A stretch of DNA of 64,000 nucleotides, taken from the NCBI GenBank assembly GCA_009760885.1, contig CM019696.1, positions 46,337,358 through 46,401,357 of the forward strand. Reading direction: 5' to 3'. The translations under genes were made by a program, and so were the position numbers. The notes beneath the pieces are model-generated. The model had not been told where the DNA came from, searched no databases, and saw only the letters and a list, made by a program, of their open reading frames with translations. Shown here one piece after another: positions 22,263 to 33,268 of the stretch. The DNA is from Achatina immaculata (Eukaryota; Mollusca; Gastropoda; Stylommatophora; Achatinidae). The first letter of the stretch is position 1. Each line of letters begins with the position of its first letter.

Positions 22263-24784
22263 GTGTCATACACCTGCTATATCTGAATTGTTCAGACCAC
22301 TTTTACTTGCTGATATAATTCCACATCAAGAAACAATTCAGACACATGATTTCCAATTTCACTAAGTTAAAACAAAAAAATTGACTGATGTTTATTAGCT
22401 TTTGAAGAGGACAATTTACCACCATCATAGTCAACTTCCATGACAGCCATAAGCTGTCAAGTTATCTCCTTTCTCTACAGCATCATCAGAAGTAGATAAC
22501 ACAAGAGCCCTACACATCCTTCCAGGTTCTCTTAATATATTTCACCTGTCACTCTTGCTGACTATGCAGGACCTGTTCCTAAAGTCTGCCAAATCTCAAA
22601 CAAGATTTTCATGAAAGCTGAAGCACTAAGCAGCATATCTGCATTTAGGAAGCTTTTGCTTTGAATTTTAAAAAGTCAGTTTATAATTAAAGAATATCAG
22701 AGATTAATCATGGCCTAGGACTTCTTCTGCATCCAATGAACAAAATCACGGAGTAAATATGATGGAATCCTAGCCTTTTTTTTATCATTATCAATTTTCC
22801 TCAATATGGCTGTATCAGTTATCAATTTTCCTCAATATGGCTGTATCAGTTATTTTCACATCCCTATACCTTTTACCAGTCTAAAACAAATTATAACAGT
22901 GTTGTTTAATCCAATTTTTACAGACACAAAAGCTGTGATCTATAGAACTAATCTATGGAGCTAATCTTAATTGTCACTTAAATTCACCTATGTACTGACC
23001 CATATTTTGAACTATTTCATAACATTATCCACAGATGAGGTTCATTGATGTACAGTTTACATGTTGCTCTCTTATCACTGCCATTTTGGTCTGTTGTTTG
23101 AAGTGTATAGCTAAATATTTCCCAGGACAAGGTGAATAGATTTTGAAATATTCGTTAGTGCCATCCAGACTCTAATAGTTTAAAGCAGAATTGTCTTTGA
23201 TGTATCTAGACTTAAGAAGACATTTTTTTTTTTATATTGAATATAGGGTTGACCATTAATTATGTGAACAATTTTAGCTAGTTCTGTTACCCTCTCTCAT
23301 CAACAACTATCAAGGACCCCTGTAATATAATTATGTAAAAAAAAGTATAATTAAGTGTCCATTAATGATTTATTTGTTTACTGTGCAAAAATAACATTGT
23401 TGTCATCAGCTTGTCTTGAACTCCTTGAACTCCTTAACTCCTTAACTCCAAAAGGGAAGCCCTTTGTCATAATTAACAGAGTGGATTTTTTTGTAAGCCG
23501 ATGTGGAGCTGATAAGGAAACTTGCCAAAATCTTTCTGTCATAAGCAGCTAGTTTTATCAATGTAATCTTTCACTTAACCACGTTCTTTCCACTTCTCTG
23601 TCTATTGTTTAATTTTCTTTTGCCTTATATATGCTTCCAAAATTACATCCCCCGTTAACTTCTCAATTAATATGTCTACTCTCAAGTCAAAACTGCATTC
23701 CCCATTAACTTCCCAATTAATATGTCTAACCTCAAGTCAAAATCAATTCTTTTCTTCACAGAATGCAACCTGCAGCAGAATAAACTGGCAGCCCAGCACA
23801 ATCTTGAAGACAAAGCAACTGAGTAAGATAATGCAGTTGTTGAATGTCAAAGCCTGATGTACGGTACGGTGACATGAGAGAATTTGTGTTTTTCTGTGGG
23901 CAATATCAACAGTGTAAGAAGAACTGTACAGTGTGACAGATGCAAGGGGAAATCACTGACCAAGGATTATGGTTTATTTTATTCACAAGAGATGCATTGT
24001 TTTACCAGGATAATCATCAGGATTAAGATTAAAGTTAGACACTGAGCACAGACCACTGAACACTGCAGTTGTATTTTAGACTTCAGACCAACACTGAGAA
24101 GTTTTTCTCTTACTGTGAGCATAAAAGGTGAGTTCATGTCACAGATGATGATGATGATGATACCTGCTGCAATGTATATCCAGCATTAGAACTTCTTGAA
24201 AGCTCTGCAGTTCACTTACTTGGAGCTATATTCTGGATATGCAGATTTTACTTCTGGATTTCTACAGAAATAACCGAGCCGCTGCCCTTGTGCTAATACT
24301 TCCATGATGTCATATATTGTATATCTTCATTAAAACCACACTTATTTGCCAGTTTACAAAGTTGCTATAAACTAGATGAAACCGAGTCTAATTTTATGTT
24401 CCATTCATAAAAAAGCCACCATTGGTTTCATTAAAAAAAATAAAAACAACATCTGAAGGGCCTCTCTGAATGTACAGACAAGAGCAATGTATGTTCACTA
24501 ACGTGTTGCCTACAGTGATGGCAGAAAAGGACAGGAACTACTGTAACAGAAAAAGTGCACATAAATGAACTCACAAATAAAACGTTAGATAATCTGTTGG
24601 ATATTATATTTTTTTTTAAAATGGAAGTAAGATATGGGAATTTAACATTTAAGAAAATGACCAGGAATACAGTGTGTGTCTGAGGTGTTGGTTAAGCATC
24701 TCAGTGACACAAAACATACTTGTATTTCAAATAGAACAGCATTAATCTCTTCACTGCTGCAATCAAGCTTGCTGCCACTGAGTG
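22263..24784. other. AT-rich region upstream of the 934-codon gene
   Basis: No transposon or array dominates. Small tandem duplications occur at 22788-22850 (31 bp, two copies) and 23645-23750 (about 54 bp, two copies). A GAT run lies at 24149-24163. The stretch could be intron, 5' untranslated region or promoter of the downstream gene. No core promoter could be assigned. Confidence 0.4.
23762..23822 (+). CDS. Candidate small exon, unassigned
   Basis: A good acceptor (TTCTTTTCTTCACAG) precedes a 61-bp segment followed by a donor-like GTAAGA. One frame (starting TGC AAC CTG CAG) stays open and reads as a hydrophilic, helix-like peptide (NLQQNKLAAQHNLEDKATE). It ends in phase 2. No acceptor in matching phase was found near 24790-24845, so it cannot be joined to the downstream gene from sequence alone. 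It may be chance. Confidence 0.2.
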
Positions 24785-24844
24785 TAACTTGTAGAAGTGC
24801 CCTCTTTAACACACCAGGATCTGAACATTTCCCACAACACGAGA

Positions 24845-27649
24845 ATGCAGAGCGGACCTATACAAAAGGGGCCTAGTATCCATGGAAACAGCAGGGCTAA
24901 TGCACGCAGAACCACAAGCCAGCCTGTCAAACGTCGAGATATGAAAACTGAAGTTCAAGACACTGTGTCGTGTCTTGAAGACAGGATTCGTGCTCTCACA
25001 ACCATAGAGGAGGAAGATTCAAGTTTTCTTGGAACAAACCGTGGCTTAAATGTCTCCAGTGTCCTGGAAAAATTGAGCCTGAATGATGGAAAAAATGGTC
25101 TAATACAGAACACAACAGGTTCCTTAAATGAACAGTACAATAGTAAAGATATAAGAAGCACCAGCTCTGTTGATTCCAACTCCTTCTCAGATTTCTACAG
25201 AGCCATTCCCACCGAAGTTATTAGTGATTCTCCAATTTCTCCTTGTAGCCCTACAGATAAAGAATTAAATGTTATTGGTTTCAGGGCTTACACTGAAAAC
25301 ACTTATGATCAAAAAGGAATAAACGGTATTACAGCCAGGCCTACTTTACTTGAAAATACTGAAAAAGGCTGGATAGACTACAGTAGTATTTTGGAAAAGG
25401 ACTATGAAATCCCAATGCATAATATGAATACAATCACACAAGGAAAATTAACAAACTCCATGGTCAAATGTAGAGAAACTGTTGACATTTCCAGGCAGAT
25501 GGAGATGCATTCTTCTATGAATGCCAGGAAGGTCAGGCATGGCTTCTCTCAGACCACTGGTGAAGGTAACAAGGAGGCTGTTTCTTCAGACAGAACTGAT
25601 CAAGACTTCAACCAAATGAAAGTTGGCCAAAGTCATGGAGTATACAAAAGCAGTAATGAACAAGAATGTGAAATTTTCACACAAGACACCGGTACAGGAT
25701 GTAGTCCTGTGAGTGGAAGAGCTCATGAACATATCTGGAAAAACAGTCACCCAGAGAGCATCATGCCTGACCTTATCTCACAAAATGAAGGGTTGTATTT
25801 GAGGCAAATGCCTCACCTCATGTGCAAGAAAAAACCAGTCACTGAGGAATTGCCTGACCAAAAGATGCAACTTCTTCAGTTCCAGGGAACACAATCTGGG
25901 TTTCAGACACAATCAAGCCCTAGTCATGTACTGAAGAATTCATCACCTTTGTTTAACAAAAACTTTATGAGCTTTGGATCTGGTGGCACTTCATCATTAT
26001 CAGCAGATCCTCCACACAGATTTTCTCCAAATGTTGAAATCCACAATCTATCCTCTCAGGATAATCCAGATTTTAGACAGAGTGGATTTATGGAATCAAC
26101 TTCATTTTGTCCAGCCTGGGATTGGAAGCAGCCAGACAACAAATTTTATGTCCAGCATCTGGAAGAATGTGACAGACTTAAGATGGGTTTAGAACAAAAC
26201 TCATTAAACCTGGAAAATATTCCACGGCTACAGAAACAAATTAAAGCAACATCAGAATTATGCCTTCAAGCATCAAGAAAACATACATTTGCTTCATCAG
26301 CAGACATCCACAAACTTTTCTCAGGTCAGAGAAGGTCTTTAGCTTTCACCCAGGCTTCTAGCTCCAACAGTCCTGACACTGACCCCACTGTTGAGTCCTG
26401 CGCTGGTAAAACACACTCTCCTCTGTTGGTGACCAGGTTTCCAAAGTACCCCCAGACTGTTGAAGCTTCTCCCACATCACAAGCCCAACTGAAAATCATG
26501 GTGCCTTCATTGTCTCCCATGGAAGTGTCTCCATCAAACTTACACAGAGTGCACCCAAATAACAACACACCTTTAAAAGCTTGGACAAGTGTGACATCAT
26601 TGCCCAATTCCTCAGTGCCTGAAAATGACAGAATTTCTTCCCTAAGACATCTCCACTTTATACCATCCAGCTCTGATTTAGACAGACAAACCTTTGAAGC
26701 ATCACTGCCTACATCTGTGATTCCAAATACAGACAGATCACAGACTCGATATTCATCAAGTGAATACTCCTCAGAAAATGAACTTCAACAAATTGAAACC
26801 AACGCAAAAACCATGGGAAACTTCTCAGACATGCAAGGACAGGAAACACTGACATCTAATTCTGCTCAAGAGTTCATGTCACAGAATGGATCTATAAATC
26901 AAGATTCAAGCCTTGTCACAGATAACTCTGATCTGCTGGAAAATGAACCTGTTTATGAAAACCAATCATTATTAGAGAGAAACTATGCATCTGAAACTTT
27001 GAATGAACAAATTGACTCTACTTTTTGTGCAGTAAAAGCATCAACATTGTCAAATCCCTGCACTAATGATGCTTACTGTATGTCACCATATACATCCACA
27101 ATGGCAGATTATCATTATTTTGAATTACCTCAAAATGCTCATTTATTTATTAACAGCCCTAACATCACAAGCTGCTACAGCATGAATAACAGAGCCATCA
27201 AAACTGACTTTACAGATCACATCAGCTATCAAAACCAGACTAGTCATATAATAAACCATCTGGCTCCAGAAGTGAGTCACCTAGATCCAGGCAGCTTCCA
27301 TGGCTACTATTTCAACTCAGACCCAGCCCATAGCACCGAGCATATCAACATTCTGGGAACCGTGTATCCTAATTCACTTCAGCACCATCCAATGACACAT
27401 GAACTCCCAGCATTCACCAGCAGTGGCTATCAATACAATACTGATTTGCACTCCCAAAATGATCAGTACTTTCCTCGAGATGGACAGTCACAGCATCAGA
27501 ATAACTTTCATGATTCCACACACAGAAAACTCCACAGGAACTTTGTTTCCCTTTCACCTAAAGAGACTTCTCTGGTATTGCTGGAGATTCCATTTGAAAC
27601 CACAATTATTTCAGATGAGCAGGGGGACAGACTGTCCACACTTGTGTAA
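24845..27649 (+). CDS. Unrecognised 934-residue disordered protein with PDZ-ligand-like tail
   Basis: An uninterrupted frame runs from ATG 24845 to the stop at 27647-27649. It is open back to TAA 24785, so an upstream exon could join, for example at the CACACCAG before 24818. Staying open for over 900 codons in AT-rich DNA with no repeat structure is strong evidence of selection for coding. The protein is rich in Ser, Thr, Asn and Gln, with many short SP/TP and SSS patches. No membrane segment, signal peptide or known domain is visible. A short charged, helix-like segment lies near the N-terminus (about residues 35-80, with VSCLEDRIRALTTIEEED then SVLEKLSLND). The C-terminus, STLV, fits a class I PDZ-binding motif (S/T-X-V). 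This looks like a scaffold or cytoskeleton-associated protein, but that is inference from composition only. Downstream sequence to about 27990 is probable 3' untranslated region. Confidence 0.8.
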   Translation: MQSGPIQKGPSIHGNSRANARRTTSQPVKRRDMKTEVQDTVSCLEDRIRALTTIEEEDSSFLGTNRGLNVSSVLEKLSLNDGKNGLIQNTTGSLNEQYNSKDIRSTSSVDSNSFSDFYRAIPTEVISDSPISPCSPTDKELNVIGFRAYTENTYDQKGINGITARPTLLENTEKGWIDYSSILEKDYEIPMHNMNTITQGKLTNSMVKCRETVDISRQMEMHSSMNARKVRHGFSQTTGEGNKEAVSSDRTDQDFNQMKVGQSHGVYKSSNEQECEIFTQDTGTGCSPVSGRAHEHIWKNSHPESIMPDLISQNEGLYLRQMPHLMCKKKPVTEELPDQKMQLLQFQGTQSGFQTQSSPSHVLKNSSPLFNKNFMSFGSGGTSSLSADPPHRFSPNVEIHNLSSQDNPDFRQSGFMESTSFCPAWDWKQPDNKFYVQHLEECDRLKMGLEQNSLNLENIPRLQKQIKATSELCLQASRKHTFASSADIHKLFSGQRRSLAFTQASSSNSPDTDPTVESCAGKTHSPLLVTRFPKYPQTVEASPTSQAQLKIMVPSLSPMEVSPSNLHRVHPNNNTPLKAWTSVTSLPNSSVPENDRISSLRHLHFIPSSSDLDRQTFEASLPTSVIPNTDRSQTRYSSSEYSSENELQQIETNAKTMGNFSDMQGQETLTSNSAQEFMSQNGSINQDSSLVTDNSDLLENEPVYENQSLLERNYASETLNEQIDSTFCAVKASTLSNPCTNDAYCMSPYTSTMADYHYFELPQNAHLFINSPNITSCYSMNNRAIKTDFTDHISYQNQTSHIINHLAPEVSHLDPGSFHGYYFNSDPAHSTEHINILGTVYPNSLQHHPMTHELPAFTSSGYQYNTDLHSQNDQYFPRDGQSQHQNNFHDSTHRKLHRNFVSLSPKETSLVLLEIPFETTIISDEQGDRLSTLV

Positions 27650-27989
27650 TAAGTTCAGGTTTTGTTCATCCACAGCAATGTTTCTTACACTTTCTGGGAG
27701 TTCTTCCTCCCCTATAAAGCTCTTACATCACGTCACAAATCATAGAAATTACCTGAATGCTGCATTATCTGAACATGCTGCTCCTAAGAGACAGTTCTGC
27801 TTCTTCGGGCCAACAGCAAGGTGAGGATCTGCATGATTCTTCCATGGTGGAGTCTTTTGAGTTTTCTGCATGAAGACTTCAAACAAGGACTGTAAGCCAT
27901 TTCCCATCAGATGCGATACAAGTGTTTCAAGTTTATCACTGTTTTGGTTGCAGAAAAAACAAGTTCTCAGTTGTAGGGCAATCAGAGAA
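27650..27989 (+). other. Probable 3' untranslated region of the 934-codon gene
   Basis: Unique sequence after the stop codon, ending at a SINE fragment. No clear AATAAA was seen before the SINE; one lies at 28281 (AAATAAAATT) inside the Tc1 element. Confidence 0.35.
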
Positions 27990-28035
27990 GAAGATAAGGT
28001 AAAGGTAATCCTGTCATGCCTTAGAGGCACTTAGG
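27990..28035 (-). mobile_element. SINE family 2, 3' tail fragment
   Basis: GATAAGGTAAAGGTAATCCTG and CATGCCTTAGAGGCAC match the tail end of the family 2 copies at 19181 and 53487. Confidence 0.6.
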
Positions 28036-28119
28036 TATTATCTAAATAATTTTAGAACAGAAAAGTTAACCCTTTTATATAAACATAAAAATCTCAGAGT
28101 TGATCATTTTGAACATCAT

Positions 28120-28213
28120 TTTGTTGGTCAGTTAGTTGGTTATTTAACCAGATAGCTAGTTAGTTAGTTGGTTATTAAACTAGACAGCTAGTTAGTTAGT
28201 TGGTTATTAACTG
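28120..28213. repeat. About 33-bp minisatellite
   Basis: Three copies containing GTTAGTTGGTTATTAA and AGATAGCTAGTTAGTTAG. The series resumes as TAGATAGCTAGTTAGT just right of the Tc1 element (30549-30566), so the transposon interrupts the third unit at a TA. Confidence 0.85.
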
Positions 28214-28312
28214 TACTCATGGAAAAAAGTAACTGTGCAATGCTTTAAAATGCACCATGAATGTGCTCAGGTGATGATTGAAATAAAATTTGGCACACAT
28301 TATGTTTGATTA

Positions 28313-28948
28313 AACAAATAAGGCACCTGAAATCAATGAGGAAAAACTGGAAGAAGTAGAGAGTTTTGAATATCTTTGATCGCAACTAACTAATAATGGA
28401 GATACAATGAGGGAAATTAAAAGGAGGACATCTGTCGCTCTTCAGAAAGTAAAACAACTAAAGAATCTGTGGAGAGGAACAGACAGAACCACAAAAATAA
28501 TATTTTTAAGGGTATGCATCTTTCCCATTGCAACATATGCCTGTGAGACCTGGACACTTAACGAAACAGCCGAGAAACACATAAATGCCTTTGAATGTAA
28601 ATGCTGCAGAAGAGTCCTTCAGATATCATGGACACAAAAAAGAACAAATATATCCATACTACAAGAATTTAATATTAAAGAAGGCTGGCTAGTAAAGAGG
28701 ATTAAAGAGAGAAAACTTAAATATTTTGGACACAAACGTCATGATAATCTAGAGAAGACCGTCTTGGAAGGGTACATAATGGGAAAAAGAAAGAGAGGAA
28801 GATCAAGGCAAAGATGGCTCCAAGGCATCATTGATGATCTGCAAATGGATGCATCAGCAGCAGGCCATCTTGCTCACAACTGAGAGGCCTACAGGAGTGC
28901 TGTTAGACAATGTTCCACAAGGGACATGCAAATGAATGAATGAATGAA
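28313..28948 (+). mobile_element. LINE family A inserted in the Tc1 element
   Basis: 5'-truncated copy starting in the reverse transcriptase palm/thumb region. A 158-codon frame (28407-28883) covers the CETWTL motif, FGH-like motif, RGRSRQRWL and the AAGHLAHN end, followed by a GAAT tail. It is flanked by a perfect 12-bp target duplication, TATGTTTGATTA, at 28301-28312 and 28949-28960, both in Tc1 non-coding sequence. The LINE therefore arrived after the Tc1 element. Confidence 0.92.
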
Positions 28949-29365
28949 TATGTTTGATTATTCAATAACAGATAAAATGATAACTTTCAGGCAGTCCCAT
29001 GTCACAAAAAAAGTGAAAAAAAAAAAAACTCACCTAATGTGGCTCACCACCCCAAGAAAAGAAAATCAGGGTTTCAGTATTGTGTATGTCCTTCTCGGGC
29101 AATTATAACTGCTTGACACTGTCTTCTCATCGAACCAGTGACAGACATGTATCAGTTGTTGAGGCGTGTTATTCCATTCTTCTTGCAACGCTTTGGGCTA
29201 ATTCTTGGCGGTTTCCAGGATGATTGTGTCGTCTTCGCAACCTGCGGTCCAGTTCATCCCAAATGTGCTCAATAGGTGACAGGTCCGGTGAAACTGCTGG
29301 TCATGGCAAGACAGTAATCTAGTGCTGTTGAAAGTGGTCTCTGACCACACGTGCGACATGTGGAT

Positions 29366-29540
29366 GAGCGTTATCCTGCTGCTTGTGGACGAGCATTATC
29401 CTGTTGCATGTGGACGAGCGTTATCCTGCTGCATGTGGACGAGCGTTATCCTGCTGCATGTGGACGAGCGTTATCCTGCTGCATGTGGACGAGCGTTATC
29501 CTGCTGCATGTGGACGAGCGTTATTCTGCTACAAGTATCA
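29366..29540. repeat. 25-bp tandem repeat inside Tc1 transposase
   Basis: Seven copies, the last degenerate, of GAGCGTTATCCTGCTGCATG followed by TGGAC. On the minus strand the unit encodes the DNARPHAA catalytic motif. As 25 is not a multiple of three, each copy shifts the reading frame. Confidence 0.93.
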
Positions 29541-30550
29541 CTCCTTGTCCATTAACATCTAGAAAAGGCATTACGTGGGTGTAATGATTTCGTCCCTATA
29601 TTGTAAACCAGTAAGGTTATCTTTGAGGAAGACTAGGTTTGTTTAGCCAGCATAGGAAATTCCTACCCAAAACATTACACTGCCTCCTCTCCTCCTATCC
29701 ATCTCTAGTACATAGTTATTCACAAAATGTTCTCCTCTTCGCCTGTACACAAAAGCACGCACATCATGGCCTTGCAGATAGAATCTGGACTTATCGGTGA
29801 ATAGGATCTGTCTCTACTGATGATAAGGCCATGCCACGTGGTGCCTGGCCTAAGTCAAGTGGGTTTCTCTGTGGTGAACTGTCAGTACTGGTCTAACTGC
29901 AGGCTTATGAGGTAAGAGATTTACCTCTCTGAGTCTGTTCCACACTGTCCTGCCATACACACGTCTTAAACCTGGAATGTTGCTGGCAGTCCATGTTGCC
30001 TGGAGAAACCTGTTATGAAGGTGCATGAGGTGGATGTAGCGGTCATGTGCAAGGGTGGTAACTCGTGGTCTACCGCTTCTATGGTGGTTAGCAACGAAAC
30101 CATTTTGGTTAAAACAACTTTGAAGGGGTGATATTGTGTTTCTGTGAATATTAAAATGTTGAGATACTGCTGCTACTGTTGATCCAGCAATTAACATCCC
30201 AACAGCTATTTATCGCTGATGTTCATTCAGTCTTGGCATGATTAAAAAAATATGTTTATGTTGGAATTCCACCACTCCTTTCTTCAATGACTATGTGAAT
30301 AGATCTCTCAGAATAGAATTACACATTTACCCTCATTTTATCCGTGGTCAGTAACCAATCATGGATCACTGCACGTGATTTCACTGGAGCTGTGGTTATC
30401 TCCCCATGAATAGTGCGATCAACTTCATGCAGCACGGGGAAGTGCACAACACTCAGACAAAACTTCGGGCCAAATTTGATTTCATGTCACTCATGACAAC
30501 ATGATTGGTGGGTTTGACACTACTGTACACTTACTTTTTTCCTGTGTGTA

Positions 30551-31314
30551 TAGATAGCTAGTTAGTGATGATCATCACCGTTACACTCTGGACACATCCA
30601 TAGCTGCTTCAATCTCCTCTTCAGTATATTCTTCAGCATACAGTAACTAAGTATACCTGTCCTTTTATTGGCTGATCATCCTTCTGGAGCTTTTGATTGG
30701 TCATTCATGTTTTGCCACACCCAAGATTTACCCCCAGCTCCTCCTTTCTCGACAACACCAGTGAAGTATTTTGTCTCACTAGACTCTCATACAGCATATT
30801 TTTATGTTGGCTCAGTATTGCCTGTTCTTCTTCTTCATGATATCTTTTTGTGAAGGAAGTTAGTAAACCCCAGAATTTATAAATTAACTGCTTTGTTGCA
30901 ATATTTTTACAATATTTCTGATTTTTTAATAAAAACCCCCTAAACATGTAAGATGAAAGTATGTGGGTGTGTTGGGAAAGAATGTTGTATGTGTGATATT
31001 AGTATTATATCAGCCAAAGCACTGCAGGATATCCTGATGTGGAATGCAGAACATTTATGGGCGTGCCCCGAGGATAATGAAACAGCTTCCTCAGAACGGC
31101 AGCAGAGCTAGATCAGTTGTATGCATGAAAAAGAATAATTACTGATTTATTTTATACGCTCACATTATTGGTTTATATTTATATCATTATCACGACAGAT
31201 CTTGTTTTGAAGATGAAATTTAATTTACTGTGGTTATGTTTAATTTGTGAAGGTGTATTTTAATTTATAAGGTTACGAATGGGCGTTTTCATTTTTGTAC
31301 TTATTTCATTCATT
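30551..31314. other. No gene seen
   Basis: Unique AT-rich sequence. An 80-codon minus-strand frame (30705-30947) has no recognised domain. The phrase TGATCATCCTTCTGGAGC near 30670 is echoed near 32766, hinting at an old dispersed repeat. Confidence 0.35.
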
Positions 31315-31720
31315 CATTCATTTGCATGTCCCTTGCGGAACTTTGCCTCCCTAACAGCTCTCCTGTAGGCCTCTCGGTTGTGAGCAAGATGGCCTGCTGC
31401 TGCTGCATCCATTTGCAGATCATCAACGATGTCTTGCAGCCATCTTCGCCTTGGTCTTCCTCTCCTTTTCCCATTATGCACCCTTCCAAGACAGTTTTCT
31501 CTAGATTATCATGACGTTTGTGTCCAAAATATTTCAGTTTTCTTTCTTTAATCCTCTACACTAGCCAGCCTTCTTCAATATTAAGTTCTTGTAGTATGGA
31601 TATATTTGTTCTTTTTTGTGTCTATGATATTTGAAGGACTCTTCTGTAGCATTTACATTCAAAGGCATTTATGTGTTTCTCAGCTGTTTCGTTAAGCGTC
31701 CAGGTCTCACAGGCATATAG
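31315..31720 (-). mobile_element. LINE family A, 3' end
   Basis: Minus-strand copy of the same C-terminal coding region and GAAT tail as 6042-6494, truncated at the segment encoding CETW (plus-strand CAGGTCTCACAGGCATAT). Few indels. Confidence 0.87.
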
Positions 31721-31784
31721 CGTACTAGATTACACAAAAGCTCTAATTGTTGTTAAAGGTATGAATAAAATAATCCCTCGTACA

Positions 31785-31937
31785 TCTTACTTACATCCTT
31801 CCCACGCTGTTAAACATCACACAGGGTTTGTCCAGTAGTGTGCCAAGTTTTCCTGTTTTCAATGAGCTTTTCAATCTCATCAAGGGATTTTATGCCTACT
31901 AATTTGGCCTCTCTTAACAGTGTCCTCTTTAGAGTTT
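31785..31937 (-). mobile_element. LINE family B, 3' end fragment
   Basis: Matches the last 140 bp of family B (plus-strand GGCCTCTCTTAACAGTGTCC and CATCAAGGGATTTTATGCC, then CCTTCCCACGCTGTTAAAC). Lies directly left of a minisatellite. Confidence 0.78.
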
Positions 31938-32380
31938 AATGTTAGACTGAACTGATGTAGGGAAGAAAAAACATTAAGACAGGCTAGAAAAAGTTGGACT
32001 GAACTGAACAGATGTAGTAAAGAAAAACCATCAAGACAACCTAGAAAATGCTGGAATGAACTGATGTAGGGAAGAAAAACCATCAAGACAACCTAGAAAA
32101 TGCTGGAATGAACTGATGTAGGGAAGAAAAACCATCAAGACAACCTAGAAAATGCTGGAATGAACTGATGTAGGGAAGAAAAAAAAAACATTGAGACAGT
32201 TCAGAGAAAGATGGACATAACTAATGGAGGGTAGAAAAAAGACATTAGAACAATCCAGAAAAAAGTTGTACTGAACTGATAATGGTAAGATGATCTAGAA
32301 AAAAGGTGCACTAACTGATGAAGGGAAAACAATTCAGAAAAAAAAAAGATGGGCTGAAACTGATGGATGGAAGAAAAATT
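31938..32380. repeat. 52-bp minisatellite, decaying rightwards
   Basis: Eight or so copies containing GATGTAGGGAAGAAAAACCATC and GAAAATGCTGGAATGAACT. The left copies are almost identical and the right copies increasingly shortened and mutated. Confidence 0.9.
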
Positions 32381-32991
32381 ACATCTCTTCTCTCTCTTTC
32401 ATAAAGATGAACCAAAATATCACTTTTTGTTTATGATAATTCTTCTTTCTCAGATGTTGTTTTGGTCTCAGATATAAACTTTGCTGAGTAAAATATAAAC
32501 TTTTCTGGCTCAGACATACATTTTGCCACTTCAGATATAAACTTCACTGTCTCAGACATAAACCGTTTGATGTCTACAAACAATATTTCTTTCACTGGAG
32601 CTACCAAAAGGCAACAACTGCTTCTTCAGCTCCTCGTACAGCTCGAGGATAAGTTCATGTCATGATACAGGAATTAGGTCAGTTTGTTAACATCTGTAGG
32701 TATTCTGATCTCCTCTTCAAAATCTCCTTCAGCGTACAGTAACCAATCATTATCTGCCCTGTGCTGGCTGACCATCCCTTCTGGAACTTCCCATCAGTCT
32801 ACAAGAAGTAAAGTTTGTTCCTACCACAGTTTATGTTTAAAAAACAACATAGAAATGAAACACAAACTCTCAGTGTGAAATGACAGAAGCTTATAAACCA
32901 TCATTATGCCACTTTTATTATCAGTGCTACTGTGAAAACACGAGAGGATAATATTTCAAAAACTGAGTATTTGGAACCATCACATCATATT
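32381..32991. other. No gene seen
   Basis: Unique AT-rich sequence with a loose repeat of CTCAGATATAAACTTT (32466-32570). Nothing was recognised. Confidence 0.35.
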
Positions 32992-33268
32992 AAAAAGAAG
33001 ACATATTCTCGTCTTATTTCAACATGTGCGTTGTCTCCATTATATTTCTCATTATGATCTATGTTAACTGGCTTCTGAGAGACTGAACATGAACATGATG
33101 CATCAGCAAAATAACCAAACCACAGCGTTGGGTGATGTGTATGCCAGCTAAGGTGTGATAGTTATATATGAAAATTTATCATTAGGGTTAGATGATTCAT
33201 GAGAATGGGGCTGATATGTTTGGTGGTTCCAGCCATTCAAGGTCACAGGTGTTTCTTAAATAATGTTA
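32992..33268. repeat. Left copy of a duplicated flank (F)
   Basis: This 277-bp block precedes the 54-bp array and recurs almost identically at 35507-35784 before the second array. One visible difference is CATTCAAGG against CATTCAGGG. Confidence 0.95.

Larger units (their letters stand above)
28214..30550 (-). mobile_element. Tc1-like DNA transposon with degraded transposase
   Basis: Inverted ends GGAAAAAAGTAACTGTGCA (about 28221-28239) and its near-complement TGTACACTTACTTTTTTCC (about 30524-30542) are bounded by TA, as expected for Tc1/mariner elements. The minus strand carries a decayed transposase, roughly 30240 down to 29090. In order: a helix-turn-helix region (TVAAVSQHFNIHRNT), the basic GRPR motif, the first catalytic Asp in LFTDKSRF (about 29790), the second in DNARPH (about 29535), and the Glu in SPDLSPIEH (about 29260). 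Spacing between the second Asp and the Glu is 34 residues once the repeat expansion is discounted, which is the DD34E signature. Stops and frameshifts make it inactive. A LINE is nested inside (28313-28948). Confidence 0.88.

Noticed and set aside
28407..28883. Stand-alone 158-residue protein gene
   Set aside because: Lies inside a target-duplication-bounded, 5'-truncated LINE A copy.
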